A stretch of 64,000 nucleotides of DNA from positions 245,265 through 309,264 of the forward strand of contig NZ_SZQF01000003.1 in the NCBI RefSeq assembly GCF_005869935.1. Direction: 5' to 3'. The notes under the pieces were generated by a model that saw nothing but the letters and a program-made list of their open reading frames with translations, did no database searches and was not told the origin of the DNA. Numbering within the stretch: the stretch's first letter is position 1; the number at the start of each line of letters is the position of its first letter. A program made the translations under genes and the position numbers. Positions 47,084-55,692 of the stretch are shown here, in pieces. This DNA comes from Winogradskyella algicola (GTDB taxonomy: Bacteria; Bacteroidota; Bacteroidia; Flavobacteriales; Flavobacteriaceae).

Positions 47084-48127
47084 TTACCTATTAATACCTT
47101 GTGAAGACAGATAGCTTTGATATTCTCTAGCATTATTATTATGCTGTGCCAGAGTTTTTGCAAACTTATGATAGCCTAAACGTTTTGCATCAGCTGCGAA
47201 ATAAAGATAATTATGCTTTTCAGGGTTTAAAACAGCTTTTACTGCAGATAAGTCTGGCATTGCTATAAGTCCTGGTGGCAAACCTAAATTCTTATAAGTG
47301 TTGTAAGGCGAATCTATTTCTTTATGAATATTTAAAACGCGACGTATCACTGTATTCTCATATTTTGGCAACTGATAAGCTGCAAACTTTAAGGTTGGGT
47401 CTGCTTGCAATGGCATACCTATTCGTAATCTATTGAGGTAGACTCCTGCAACTCTTGGCTGCTCATCCGCTTGTTTTGATTCTTCGTGTACAATTGATGC
47501 CAAGGTCATCACCTCGTCTGGAGATAAGTTTAATTCCTTAGCTTTTGCTAGCCTAGATTCATTCCAAAACCGGTTATACTCTTTCAGCATTTTATCTCTA
47601 AAGCCTTCTGCTGAAGTATTCCAGAAAAACTCATAACTGTTTGGCAAATACATGCCTAACGCTGTTGCCTCTGTAAAGTCATTTTTCTTCAAGAAATCTT
47701 TATCTTTCATAGCTTTGAGCAGCGACAAACTATCAGCTTCTATTTGAGTGCTAATTCTTCCGGCTAAATCCTCTAGACTATTTTGGTTATTGAATGCTAT
47801 TTTTAAAGGTAAATTTCTACTTCTTATAGAATTAATAATCTCATTATTATTCATCCCTTTTGAAATGGCAAATCGCCCAGCTTTTATATTAGATGTGTAT
47901 TTTTTCTGTTTAGCCAATGCATCAAAAGAACCTATATCTTTTAACAATGGCTCTAACTGCTGTCTTACTTGCATATAATTAGCATCAGCAGGCACATAAA
48001 TGTATTCTTTTTCTGTTTCAAAATTTGTATTAGGCTGAAACATGGCGACATATATGTAATAAGCAATAGCACCGAAAATTACTAAACCAATTACGGCAAC
48101 TGCCCAAAGTATTTTCTTTATATACAT
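47084..48127 (-). CDS. mltG: Endolytic murein transglycosylase MltG
   Basis: A 347-residue single-pass membrane protein (TM about 7-27) of the YceG/MltG family, which cuts nascent peptidoglycan strands and sets glycan length. It has the LysM-like subdomain (YIYVPADANYMQVRQQL...YTSNIKAGRFAISKGMNNNEII) and the catalytic domain MTLASIVHEESKQADEQPRVAGVYLNRL, with the Glu in HEES as acid, then GMPLQADPTLKFA and SPYNTYKNLGLPPGLIAMPD. It lies 3 nt after the GNAT gene. Confidence 0.96.
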   Translation of the reverse strand: MYIKKILWAVAVIGLVIFGAIAYYIYVAMFQPNTNFETEKEYIYVPADANYMQVRQQLEPLLKDIGSFDALAKQKKYTSNIKAGRFAISKGMNNNEIINSIRSRNLPLKIAFNNQNSLEDLAGRISTQIEADSLSLLKAMKDKDFLKKNDFTEATALGMYLPNSYEFFWNTSAEGFRDKMLKEYNRFWNESRLAKAKELNLSPDEVMTLASIVHEESKQADEQPRVAGVYLNRLRIGMPLQADPTLKFAAYQLPKYENTVIRRVLNIHKEIDSPYNTYKNLGLPPGLIAMPDLSAVKAVLNPEKHNYLYFAADAKRLGYHKFAKTLAQHNNNAREYQSYLSSQGINR

Positions 48128-48130
48128 AGA

Positions 48131-48655
48131 TTATCTGTTAATACGCTGTAATATATATTCATTTGAAAATTGTTGCCCATCAAAACTCCAATCCTCCTTT
48201 AATCCTATTTTTTTGAAACCATTGTTTTCAAACAATCTTAAACTGGCTTCATTACTTTCTGAAATATTAGCATATACCTGATGCAAATGAAGGATTTTAA
48301 AACAATAATCAACCAGCAAATTCAAAGCTTCTTTTCCGTATCCTTTATAACGATTGGCTTTGTCTTTAATTAATATTCCAATACCTGCACGTTTGTTTTT
48401 AATATCAAAATCAAACACATCTATGAGACCAATAGCTATTCCTTCGGCTGTACAAATAGCTAATCGCAATTGTTTAGCTTCAAAAATGTCTTGTTGTGCG
48501 TTTTCTAAATATTGCTTTATTAAAAACCGAGAATAAGGTGTTTGCGTGTCGCTTAGTACCCAAAGTGAAGTATCGTTTTCTATTTCATAGATGAAATCGA
48601 GATCCTCAGGTTCTAAAGCTCGCAAATAGATATGTTTGCCTTTTAAACTTACCAT
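48131..48655 (-). CDS. GNAT family N-acetyltransferase (RimJ/RimL type)
   Basis: A 174-residue acetyltransferase with the RimL-like pattern IYLRALEPEDLDFIYEIEND, IAIGLIDVFDFDIKNKRAGIGILI, the acetyl-CoA loop RYKGYGKEALNLLVDYCF, and HQVYANISESNEASLRLFENNGFKKIG. The acceptor is unknown. It overlaps dapF by 7 nt and precedes mltG by 3 nt, so these genes are translated from one message. Confidence 0.9.
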   Translation of the reverse strand: MVSLKGKHIYLRALEPEDLDFIYEIENDTSLWVLSDTQTPYSRFLIKQYLENAQQDIFEAKQLRLAICTAEGIAIGLIDVFDFDIKNKRAGIGILIKDKANRYKGYGKEALNLLVDYCFKILHLHQVYANISESNEASLRLFENNGFKKIGLKEDWSFDGQQFSNEYILQRINR

Positions 48656-49422
48656 TCTATTTCACCTTTAAACACTTGCTCTGCAGGACCAACAAGCCAA
48701 ATATCTTTATAACCTTCAGGACTTTTAGCAAAGTGTACCTTAAGTTCACCTCCTACAACTTTAAGCTCAACTTCATTTCTTGTGGTCTTGTTATTATGAT
48801 GCATGGCTAGTGCAACAGCTGTAACACCAGTACCGCAAGACAATGTCTCATCCTCTACTCCGCGTTCATACGTTCTAACAGCAAATCGGTTATCTGCTAA
48901 TTGTTCAACAAAATTAACGTTGCTTCCTACTTCATTATACAGTGCGCCATATCTTATAGCAGACCCTTTAGATTTCACATTTAAAGTTTCAATATTAGAC
49001 ACCATTTCTACATGATGCGGAGATCCTGTATCTAGAAATGAATGACTATCAAAAACTTCAATTCTGTCGACATCTTGCATATGCAAATGCACAATACCAT
49101 CCTTAATTTTAGCTTTATGTAAACCATCAATAGCAAAAAATTCAGTGTCATTCTCAATAATGCCAAGAAACTTTGCGAAAGCCACGATACAACGTCCACC
49201 ATTACCACACATAGAACTTTGGTTACCATCAGAATTATAATACACCATCTTAAAATCTGAAGATGTGTCATTTTCTAACAGTATAAAACCATCTGCACCA
49301 ATGCCAAAACGTCTGTCGCACAATTCTGCTATGCGTTTGGTATTGTTTTTGTCTATGCGTTGTAGACGATTATCAACAATTATAAAGTCGTTCCCTGTAC
49401 CTTGATATTTATAAAATGTCAT
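48649..49422 (-). CDS. dapF: Diaminopimelate epimerase
   Basis: A 257-residue enzyme from the chosen start MTFYKYQGTGNDF; it converts LL- to meso-diaminopimelate, used for lysine and peptidoglycan. The two catalytic cysteines are in SSMCGNGGRC and LSCGTGVTAVA. FIIVDNR, DGFILLEND and NVNFVEQL are conserved segments. An ATG six codons upstream gives no family match. It heads the dapF-GNAT-mltG-DUF2279 operon. Confidence 0.96.
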   Translation of the reverse strand: MTFYKYQGTGNDFIIVDNRLQRIDKNNTKRIAELCDRRFGIGADGFILLENDTSSDFKMVYYNSDGNQSSMCGNGGRCIVAFAKFLGIIENDTEFFAIDGLHKAKIKDGIVHLHMQDVDRIEVFDSHSFLDTGSPHHVEMVSNIETLNVKSKGSAIRYGALYNEVGSNVNFVEQLADNRFAVRTYERGVEDETLSCGTGVTAVALAMHHNNKTTRNEVELKVVGGELKVHFAKSPEGYKDIWLVGPAEQVFKGEIEW

Positions 49423-49578
49423 TGTCATAATTCTGAACAAATATAAGAATTAAAGACCGTATTTAGCGATGTTAAAGGGCAGTTAAAGTTGACGTTAAAT
49501 AGTCGTTAAAATGAATATTAAAATTCAATATATATCTAAATTTAAACGTTAAAAAGAAAAACTTAAATCCTGAAAATT

Positions 49579-50985
49579 ATGAAGAAGATTTTAACTTTAG
49601 TTGGTGTTTCGGTATTAGGTGGTTTACTAACCTTAGGCGGTTACAAGCTTTTTATTGAAAAACAACATTCAGAGCAATTAGCTACAGAACAAGTTTCTGA
49701 TCTACCAATATTTATCCCAACAAACAACACAATTAATAACGCTGCTGCAATAACACCAAACTTTGTTGAAGCCGCAGAAAAATCTTTGGACGCAGTAGTA
49801 CACGTTAAAAATACTGCAATTGTTTCTGCACCTGTCACAATGAGTGATTACTTTTTCGGTCGATCGCAACCTCGTGCACAAGTTGGTACAGGTAGTGGTG
49901 TAATTATTTCACCAACAGGTTACATTGTAACTAATAACCACGTTATACAAAATGCAAATGAAATTAGCATCACATTAAACAATAATAAAACCTACATGGC
50001 AGAATTAGTTGGTACTGATGAAGCCACAGACATTGCACTCATAAAAATTGAAGCAGATGAAGATTTGCCATTTTTGGCCTTTGGTGACTCGGATAACGCT
50101 AAAATTGGAGAATGGGTTTTGGCTGTTGGAAATCCGTTTAATTTAAATTCTACTGTAACAGCTGGTATTATAAGTGCAAAATCGAGAGATTTGAGCGGAA
50201 GAAACACCCAATCATTTATTCAAACCGATGCCGCTGTCAATCCAGGTAATTCTGGTGGTGCTTTAGTAAATACTAATGGAGATTTAATTGGAATAAATAC
50301 GGCCATTTCATCTAGAGATGGATCTTACATAGGTTATTCGTTTGCGGTACCTAGTAATATTGCTCGCAAAATTGTAAACGATATTATGGAGTACGGAAAT
50401 GTGCAAAATGGTATTCTTGGTGTTATCGGAAGCGCCCTAAACAGTCAAACAGCAAAACAAATAGGTATTGACATGACGGAAGGTTTTTACGTTAGTAATG
50501 TTACAGAAGACACTGGTGCAGAAAAAGCAGGAATTAAAACAGGTGACATTATTAAAAAACTAGATAATGTTGAAATTAATAAGTTTTCAGATTTAGCTGG
50601 CTACCTAAAAACTAAAAGTCCAAACGATGTTGTAAATGTAACACTAATAAGAGATGGAGATGAAGAAGTGGTCCCTGTGACCTTATTAAAAAATCCAATT
50701 TTTGAACTTCAAACCATTGGTATTATTAGAAATGCTTCAAAGAATGACTTAAAAAAATTCAAAACTGATTATGGTGTGAAGATTTCGCGCTTCGATGAGC
50801 GCTACCAAGCCTATTGGAACAGAGAAGGCATAGAAGAAGGTAGTATCGTTACACGTATTAATGGCAAAAAACTATACTCAGTAGATGATGCTCAAAACGC
50901 GATGAAAACAAGAAGTATGAACGATCCACTTCAGATTGAGGTTATAAATAAAGAAGGTGAAAAGGTTGTCTACAACTTTAGATAA
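49579..50985 (+). CDS. Periplasmic serine protease, DegP/HtrA family (Do type)
   Basis: A 468-residue protease with an N-terminal signal anchor (about 5-22). The trypsin-like domain has His121 (VTNNHVIQ), Asp151 (TDIALIKI) and Ser225 (NPGNSGGALV). PDZ1 (about 280-370) begins GILGVIGSALN, and a divergent PDZ2 (about 380-465) follows with EEGSIVTRINGKKLYSVDDA. It acts as a chaperone and protease for misfolded envelope proteins. A strong terminator follows 26 nt after the stop. It is divergent from dapF. Confidence 0.95.
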   Translation: MKKILTLVGVSVLGGLLTLGGYKLFIEKQHSEQLATEQVSDLPIFIPTNNTINNAAAITPNFVEAAEKSLDAVVHVKNTAIVSAPVTMSDYFFGRSQPRAQVGTGSGVIISPTGYIVTNNHVIQNANEISITLNNNKTYMAELVGTDEATDIALIKIEADEDLPFLAFGDSDNAKIGEWVLAVGNPFNLNSTVTAGIISAKSRDLSGRNTQSFIQTDAAVNPGNSGGALVNTNGDLIGINTAISSRDGSYIGYSFAVPSNIARKIVNDIMEYGNVQNGILGVIGSALNSQTAKQIGIDMTEGFYVSNVTEDTGAEKAGIKTGDIIKKLDNVEINKFSDLAGYLKTKSPNDVVNVTLIRDGDEEVVPVTLLKNPIFELQTIGIIRNASKNDLKKFKTDYGVKISRFDERYQAYWNREGIEEGSIVTRINGKKLYSVDDAQNAMKTRSMNDPLQIEVINKEGEKVVYNFR

Positions 50986-51010
50986 AAGACCTTAAAAACA
51001 GATTAAAATC

Positions 51011-51045
51011 ACCCTTCAAAGTACAATTCTTTGAAGGGTTTTTAT
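51011..51045 (+). terminator. Terminator of the HtrA gene
   Basis: An 11-bp stem (ACCCTTCAAAG / CTTTGAAGGGT), 7-nt loop, then a T-rich tail. Confidence 0.88.
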
Positions 51046-51082
51046 TTTTGGTAAAATGTGTTACGAAAACGTTTGAAATATG

Positions 51083-51090
51083 TATTTTTG
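51083..51090 (+). promoter_or_regulatory. -7 element upstream of GAPDH (TATTTTTG)
   Basis: A perfect TAnnTTTG match, 31 nt before the ATG and directly after the HtrA terminator. A TGTTA lies at the usual -33 spacing in place of TTG. Confidence 0.45.
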
Positions 51091-51121
51091 CGCCAAATTA
51101 AAAACACTAAACCAATAAAAA

Positions 51122-52570
51122 ATGGGTTTTAACGACACTTACGAAAAAGAGTTAGCGTTTCAGGCAGACCGTCGCAGAGCAACGGTTGAATTTATTAAAA
51201 CAGTGAGCGACCTTTGGTACGACAATTCCATTGAGCTTGTGTTATTCAGAAATCAGTTAATTGATAGAAAGGTGAGCGAAATTTTAAACTTGCACGAATA
51301 CGCAGGTGAATTTGTTCAAAAACCAATTTCAATTTTTGATTCTGTAGAAATTGCTCAGGCAATCAAAAAATTAAATTTACCACCTGCAAAATTAGACATA
51401 GGTAAACTTACCTATGAGTATCACTTAGAAGATCAGAAGTACAATAATGCTACAGCATTTGTTTCTGCTAAATTAAGTGAGGCCAATAACTCTAAGGGGC
51501 TAGAACCTAAAGATGTTATTCTTTATGGGTTTGGTAGAATTGGTAGATTAGTAGCACGTGAACTAATGACTCGTACTGGAAAAGGCAATCAACTACGACT
51601 TAGAGCCATTGTAACTCGTGGTGAAGTAAACCAAACTGTTTTAGAAAAACGTGCATCACTACTAAGAAACGACTCAGTACACGGAGATTTCTCTGGTATG
51701 GTAAGTGTTGATGTTAAAAATAGCGCCTTAATTATTAATGGTACCACAGTAAATATTATTTCTGCAAACGCGCCAGAAGATATAGATTATACCAAATACG
51801 GTATCAATAAGGCTTTAGTAATAGATAATACAGGTGCATTTAGAGATGATAAAGCGCTTTCTCGCCATCTAAAATCTAAAGGTGTAGAAAAAGTTTTACT
51901 TACTGCACCAGGAAAAGGTGTACCAAATATTGTACATGGTGTTAATCATTTAGAGCACAATCCGGATGAGGTTAAAATTTTCTCTGCTGCATCTTGTACC
52001 ACAAATGCTATTACTCCTGTATTAAAAGCTGTTGAAGACTCTTTTGGTGTAAAATCTGGTCACTTAGAAACCATTCATGCTTATACAAACGACCAAAACT
52101 TGGTAGATAACTTCCACAAAAAGTACAGACGTGGTAGAGCTGCTGGTCTTAATATGGTAATTACAGAAACTGGTGCCGGACAAGCAGTAAGCAAAGCATT
52201 ACCATCATTAGAGGGTAAATTAACATCTAATGCGATTAGAGTTCCTGTACCAAATGGTTCTTTAGCTATTCTTAACCTTGAGTTAGAAAAAGAAACTTCG
52301 GTAGACAGCATGAATACCATCATGAAAAAATATGCTCTAGAAGGCGACTTAGTAGAGCAAATCAAATACGAAATGAGTGACGAGCTAGTGTCTAGCGATA
52401 TTGTTGGTAGCTCAGCACCATCAATTTATGACAGTAAAGCTACTATTGTGAGAGCTGATGGTAAAAATGCCATCCTATACATATGGTACGATAACGAATA
52501 TGGATACAGTCATCAAGTTATTAGACTTGCAAAATATATTTCTAAGGTAAGACGCTATACTTATTATTAG
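51122..52570 (+). CDS. gap: Glyceraldehyde-3-phosphate dehydrogenase with N-terminal extension
   Basis: A 482-residue GAPDH, longer than the usual ~335. Residues 1-128 form an extra helical domain (LAFQADRRRATVEFIKTVSDLWYDNSIELVLFRNQL). The NAD-binding domain begins at ILYGFGRIGR (133-142), and the catalytic Cys292 is in SAASCTTNAITPV. HAYTNDQNLVDNFHKKYRRGRAAGLNMV and WYDNEYGYSHQV complete the catalytic domain. It links triose phosphates and 1,3-bisphosphoglycerate. This extended form is known in Bacteroidota and some other bacteria, where a second normal GAPDH serves glycolysis; direction of the reaction here is not known. Confidence 0.93.
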   Translation: MGFNDTYEKELAFQADRRRATVEFIKTVSDLWYDNSIELVLFRNQLIDRKVSEILNLHEYAGEFVQKPISIFDSVEIAQAIKKLNLPPAKLDIGKLTYEYHLEDQKYNNATAFVSAKLSEANNSKGLEPKDVILYGFGRIGRLVARELMTRTGKGNQLRLRAIVTRGEVNQTVLEKRASLLRNDSVHGDFSGMVSVDVKNSALIINGTTVNIISANAPEDIDYTKYGINKALVIDNTGAFRDDKALSRHLKSKGVEKVLLTAPGKGVPNIVHGVNHLEHNPDEVKIFSAASCTTNAITPVLKAVEDSFGVKSGHLETIHAYTNDQNLVDNFHKKYRRGRAAGLNMVITETGAGQAVSKALPSLEGKLTSNAIRVPVPNGSLAILNLELEKETSVDSMNTIMKKYALEGDLVEQIKYEMSDELVSSDIVGSSAPSIYDSKATIVRADGKNAILYIWYDNEYGYSHQVIRLAKYISKVRRYTYY

Positions 52571-52591
52571 AATCTTTTGAAAAAGGAAAAG

Positions 52592-52622
52592 AAAAATCTT
52601 GTCGTTTGGCAAGATTTTTTTG
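52592..52622 (+). terminator. Terminator of the GAPDH gene
   Basis: A 10-bp stem (AAAAATCTTG / CAAGATTTTT) with an 8-nt loop and T run. Confidence 0.8.
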
Positions 52623-52700
52623 TTTTAAAACATCCAAAGCAACTCAAAGCGCGTATATGAACTGTTGAGTAAAATGATGTTGCATTTGTTTTTTTATTTC

Positions 52701-52733
52701 TTGAAACAAATGCACATAAATTCATTATCTTGG
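52701..52733 (+). promoter_or_regulatory. Probable promoter (TTG-N22-TATCTTGG)
   Basis: A -33 TTG and a near-consensus -7 box (one mismatch to TAnnTTTG), 37 nt before the coiled-coil membrane protein gene. Confidence 0.4.
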
Positions 52734-52770
52734 CACCTAATTAATCGAACACAACCAAAACAATTACAAT

Positions 52771-53397
52771 ATGAAGTTTTTAGCTAAAGTCGCTGTAATT
52801 CTTATAGTTACCTTTAACCTACAAACCTTAACCGCACAAACTCAGCAAGACGATGCTGAAGAACAGTACTCATTAAACAGTGGTACTATTGATAGCCAAT
52901 TTGAATATGTTTTTAGAAAATCTGGAAACTTTAAAGGAACAAATGGACAACCTTACGAAGCTGTAAAACAAGCTTGGTTATTAAAATTAAAAGCCAATGT
53001 TTTAGATTCGCTTAAAACAACATATAAAGATTTAGCCAATTCTGAAGCAACTGTTGCCAACCAAGTTAAAGAAATAGATGATCTAAAGGCAAAGCTTGGA
53101 AACACACAAACCACTTTAGACCAAACCAATGAAGAAAAAAACAACATGGCATTATTGGGTATGCAAACCAGCAAGACTAATTATAATGTTATTATGTGGA
53201 GTATCATTGCTGCACTAACTGCCTTTTTATTATTCTTTATTTATAAGTTTAAAAACAGTAACTCACTCACCAAGGAAGCTAAACATAAACTTGAAGAAGT
53301 AGAAACTGAGTTTGAAGAACATAGACGCAACGCTTTAGAGCGCGAGCAAAAAGTAAGACGTCAACTCCAAGATGAGATTAATAAGAATAAGGCTTAG
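52771..53397 (+). CDS. Exported or membrane coiled-coil protein next to trmD
   Basis: A 208-residue protein with a signal peptide (ending TLTAQ), an N-terminal region (about 30-75), a coiled coil (about 80-125, LANSEATVANQVKEIDDLKAKLGNTQTTLDQTNEEKNN segment), one TM helix (about 142-160, MWSIIAALTAFLLFFIYKF), and a second charged coiled coil at the C-terminus. There is no methyltransferase motif; homologues are sometimes labelled tRNA (guanine-N1)-methyltransferase only because they stand beside trmD. Function unknown. Confidence 0.8.
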   Translation: MKFLAKVAVILIVTFNLQTLTAQTQQDDAEEQYSLNSGTIDSQFEYVFRKSGNFKGTNGQPYEAVKQAWLLKLKANVLDSLKTTYKDLANSEATVANQVKEIDDLKAKLGNTQTTLDQTNEEKNNMALLGMQTSKTNYNVIMWSIIAALTAFLLFFIYKFKNSNSLTKEAKHKLEEVETEFEEHRRNALEREQKVRRQLQDEINKNKA

Positions 53398-53420
53398 CAA
53401 TTACCTTTTTGTAAATATTG

Positions 53421-53452
53421 AAAATCCGCAGTCTTAATTGCGGATTTTTTTG
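53421..53452 (+). terminator. Terminator of the coiled-coil protein gene
   Basis: A 10-bp stem (AAAATCCGCA / TGCGGATTTT), 8-nt loop, T run. Confidence 0.85.
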
Positions 53453-53494
53453 TTTTTAGTTAAATTTAAAGTAGTATACATTCATTATGAGAAA

Positions 53495-54001
53495 ATGGAA
53501 AATTTAATCAATTCGATAAAACAATCATTAGAAAATAGAAATTGGTATGCAGCTTTGATATTGGCATTGACATTACCAGATATTGCTGGCAAAATTGAGT
53601 ATCCATCCCAAAGGTCATCTCGGCACAGATATTGTCAATGGTTTGAAAACTACATACTTGATTATTACACTGCTGAAATTGGACCTAAAAAAACAAAGAC
53701 AACTTTTTTATCAGGAAGTGACTGTTACGCTTTACGCTGTGCTTATCTTCATGAAGGAAATTCAGAGATAACAGGTCAAAGTGCTAGAGAAGCACTTGAT
53801 GACTTTCAATTTGTTGCTCCACTAGAGAAAAGTTTAATAGTTCTTCACAATAATAGGATTAATAACAAATTACAATTGCAAGTTGATATATTCTGTAATG
53901 ACATTATTAATGGAATAAACAATTGGGTTAAAGCTAATTCTGATGATGTAAAAAAATTAGAACGATTAAATAGTTTCTTAACTATATATGAGATCAAATA
54001 A
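53495..54001 (+). CDS. Orphan HEPN-like protein of unknown function
   Basis: A 168-residue soluble, probably all-helical protein without signal peptide. I do not recognise a named family. Visible features are WYAALILALTLPDIAGKIEYPS (18-38), RYCQWFENYILDYY (45-58), and DCYALRCAYLHEG (77-88). The last has an R81-x4-H86 pattern like the RNase motif of HEPN domains, in the usual helix-end context (ALR...LHEG). The start was set at MENLINS; 19 codons upstream would begin inside the preceding terminator. It stands alone between that terminator and the trmD promoter, in a spot where related genomes would be expected to have the coiled-coil gene directly beside trmD. Confidence 0.7.
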   Translation: MENLINSIKQSLENRNWYAALILALTLPDIAGKIEYPSQRSSRHRYCQWFENYILDYYTAEIGPKKTKTTFLSGSDCYALRCAYLHEGNSEITGQSAREALDDFQFVAPLEKSLIVLHNNRINNKLQLQVDIFCNDIINGINNWVKANSDDVKKLERLNSFLTIYEIK

Positions 54002-54033
54002 CAATATATAGCATTGTATGTTATTTATTTTAA

Positions 54034-54061
54034 TTGAATTCATCATTTAAACCTACCTTTG
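54034..54061 (+). promoter_or_regulatory. Promoter of trmD (TTG-N17-TACCTTTG)
   Basis: A TTG -33 element (54034-54036) and a perfect TAnnTTTG -7 element (54054-54061) with 17-nt spacing, ending 19 nt before the trmD ATG. It is the best-formed promoter in the window. Confidence 0.6.
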
Positions 54062-54080
54062 CATTTCATTTAGAAAGACC

Positions 54081-54761
54081 ATGCGCATAGATATCTTAAC
54101 CGTTTTACCAGAACTTTTAAAAAGTCCGTTTGAAGCATCTATTCTTAAACGTGCTATAGAAGCAGATTTGGTAGAAGTTCATTTTCATAACCTTAGAGAT
54201 TACACTACAGACAACTATAAATCTGTGGACGATTACCAATTTGGTGGTGGCGCAGGTATGGTTATGATGATAGAACCTATAGATAAATGTATTTCTGGTC
54301 TGCAAGCAGAGCGCAACTACGACGAGATTATATACATGACACCAGATGGCGAGCGTCTTAACCAAAGTATAGCCAACCAAGTATCCTTAAAAGAAAACAT
54401 CATTATACTTTGTGGTCATTATAAAGGTGTAGACCAACGTGTACGCGATAAGTTTATTACCAGAGAAATCTCTATTGGAGATTATGTGTTGTCTGGTGGC
54501 GAATTAGGTGCAGCCGTGCTCTGCGATGCAGTTATTAGATTAATACCAGGTGTTTTGGGCAATGAGACTTCTGCCCTAACTGATTCGTTTCAAGATAATC
54601 TGTTGGCACCACCAATTTACACAAGACCGAGAGATTATAAAGGTATGAAAGTCCCTGAAGTATTGTTTAGTGGTAATTTTGGTGAAATAGAAAAATGGCG
54701 CGAAGAGCAAGCTTACCAACGTACCAAAGAAAGACGACCAGATCTTTTGAATGAAGAATGA
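54081..54761 (+). CDS. trmD: tRNA (guanine-37-N1)-methyltransferase
   Basis: A 226-residue SPOUT methyltransferase that makes m1G37 in tRNA and so prevents +1 frameshifting. It has [57 protein letters not shown], and the SAM-binding trefoil knot with [14 protein letters not shown]. The length is normal. rplS follows 182 nt later. Confidence 0.97.
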   Translation: MRIDILTVLPELLKSPFEASILKRAIEADLVEVHFHNLRDYTTDNYKSVDDYQFGGGAGMVMMIEPIDKCISGLQAERNYDEIIYMTPDGERLNQSIANQVSLKENIIILCGHYKGVDQRVRDKFITREISIGDYVLSGGELGAAVLCDAVIRLIPGVLGNETSALTDSFQDNLLAPPIYTRPRDYKGMKVPEVLFSGNFGEIEKWREEQAYQRTKERRPDLLNEE

Positions 54762-54826
54762 TTATCGGCTAACGGCCTACAAATAAACAACTAAACGATT
54801 AAACGATTAAACATCGAGCAAAAAAC

Positions 54827-54859
54827 TTTTCACTTTCTACTTTCTACTTTTAACTTTTT
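54827..54859. repeat. Pyrimidine-rich short tandem tract before rplS
   Basis: Imperfect 7-nt repeats of the type CTTTCTA/CTTTTAA (CACTTTCTACTTTCTAC, then TTTTAACTTTT) run to 3 nt before the -7 box of rplS. An AAACGATT duplication lies just upstream (54793-54811). The tract resembles the right inverted repeat of the S23 cassette in composition and word usage. Confidence 0.4.
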
Positions 54860-54862
54860 AAT

Positions 54863-54870
54863 TATCTTTG
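54863..54870 (+). promoter_or_regulatory. -7 element of rplS (TATCTTTG)
   Basis: A perfect TAnnTTTG match 73 nt before the rplS ATG. The intervening leader of about 65 nt has small hairpin potential but no motif I can name. Confidence 0.45.
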
Positions 54871-54943
54871 CAGCCACTTTTGGATTAACCTCTGGCGAAA
54901 ACCGTGAATGTTGATTTAAAACAACCATTATAAAAGAGAAAAC

Positions 54944-55294
54944 ATGGATTCTTTAGTAAAATTTGTACAAGACGAATTTGTAACCAAAAAAGACTTACCA
55001 GAGTTTAGTGCTGGTGATACGATCACAGTATACTACGAAATTAAAGAAGGTAGCAAAACGCGTACACAGTTCTTTAAAGGTGTTGTATTACAACGCAAAG
55101 GTAGCGGAGCTTCAGAAACGTTTACAATCCGTAAAATGTCTGGTACTATTGGCGTAGAGCGTATCTTCCCAATTAACTTACCAGCTTTACAAAAAATTGA
55201 AGTGAACAAGCGTGGTAAAGTACGTAGAGCACGTATATTCTACTTTAGAGGTCTTACTGGTAAAAAAGCAAGAATTAAAGAAGTTAGAAGATAA
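54944..55294 (+). CDS. rplS: 50S ribosomal protein L19
   Basis: A 116-residue ribosomal protein at the 30S-50S interface. It has FSAGDTITVYYEIKEGSKTRTQFFKGVVLQRKG, FTIRKMSGTIGVERIFPINLP and KVRRARIFYFRGLTGKKARIKEV, all diagnostic for L19. It is complete and followed by a strong terminator. The trmD-rplS order is conserved in bacteria. Confidence 0.98.
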   Translation: MDSLVKFVQDEFVTKKDLPEFSAGDTITVYYEIKEGSKTRTQFFKGVVLQRKGSGASETFTIRKMSGTIGVERIFPINLPALQKIEVNKRGKVRRARIFYFRGLTGKKARIKEVRR

Positions 55295-55314
55295 TCTAAC
55301 ACACATAACATTAG

Positions 55315-55344
55315 AAAAGCCTTCATTACTGAAGGCTTTTTTAT
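55315..55344 (+). terminator. Terminator of rplS
   Basis: A 10-bp stem (AAAAGCCTTC / GAAGGCTTTT), 6-nt loop, T-rich tail. Confidence 0.9.
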
Positions 55345-55692
55345 TGCCAATTATTTGTTGGATTCTTTATGAAAGAAAATGAAGATTTTTTCTTTTAGAC
55401 GAAAAAGAAAATTAAAGCCTAGCCATAGTTAAGCTTTAATTTTATTCTGAAGTATAAATGGAAAAAGAACATTTTATTTCAATTAATTTAATAAATAGTT
55501 GGCAACTTTATTAACTTTTGTTGATAAGTACGGTTTATAAATTGTGTATATCTAAATCGTTAAAAAATTTGCATATTCGTAATATAAATCTAATTTAGCT
55601 AAACAATCAACAACAAGCAGTGTTTGGTTTTAAAATAAATTTTAAATTTATGTTAATTGTTTAAAGTAACGTTCTTTAAAATAATAAGATTG
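55345..55692. other. AT-rich non-coding spacer with a possible promoter and boxA-like element
   Basis: No reading frame of useful length is present on either strand. Near the right end, TTTG (55623-55626) and TAAATTTA (55643-55650) at 16-nt spacing could be a promoter for the downstream RNA; the -7 box has one mismatch. GTTCTTTAAAA at 55671-55681 resembles the boxA antitermination sequence of rRNA leaders. The left part is plain AT-rich sequence in which I see nothing more. Confidence 0.45.

Noticed and set aside
52771..53397. tRNA (guanine-N1)-methyltransferase label for this gene
   Set aside because: It has a signal peptide, coiled coils and one TM helix, without SAM-binding motifs; the real TrmD is the gene at 54081.
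53438..53494. Longer N-terminus of the HEPN-like gene
   Set aside because: It would begin inside the terminator of the preceding gene and adds residues unlike the rest.
54871..54943. Riboswitch or ribosomal-protein leader motif before rplS
   Set aside because: Only weak short helices; no motif can be named from the sequence.
55510..55530. DnaA box near 55.5 kb (TGTTGATAA)
   Set aside because: One near-match only, with no further boxes nearby; expected by chance in AT-rich DNA.
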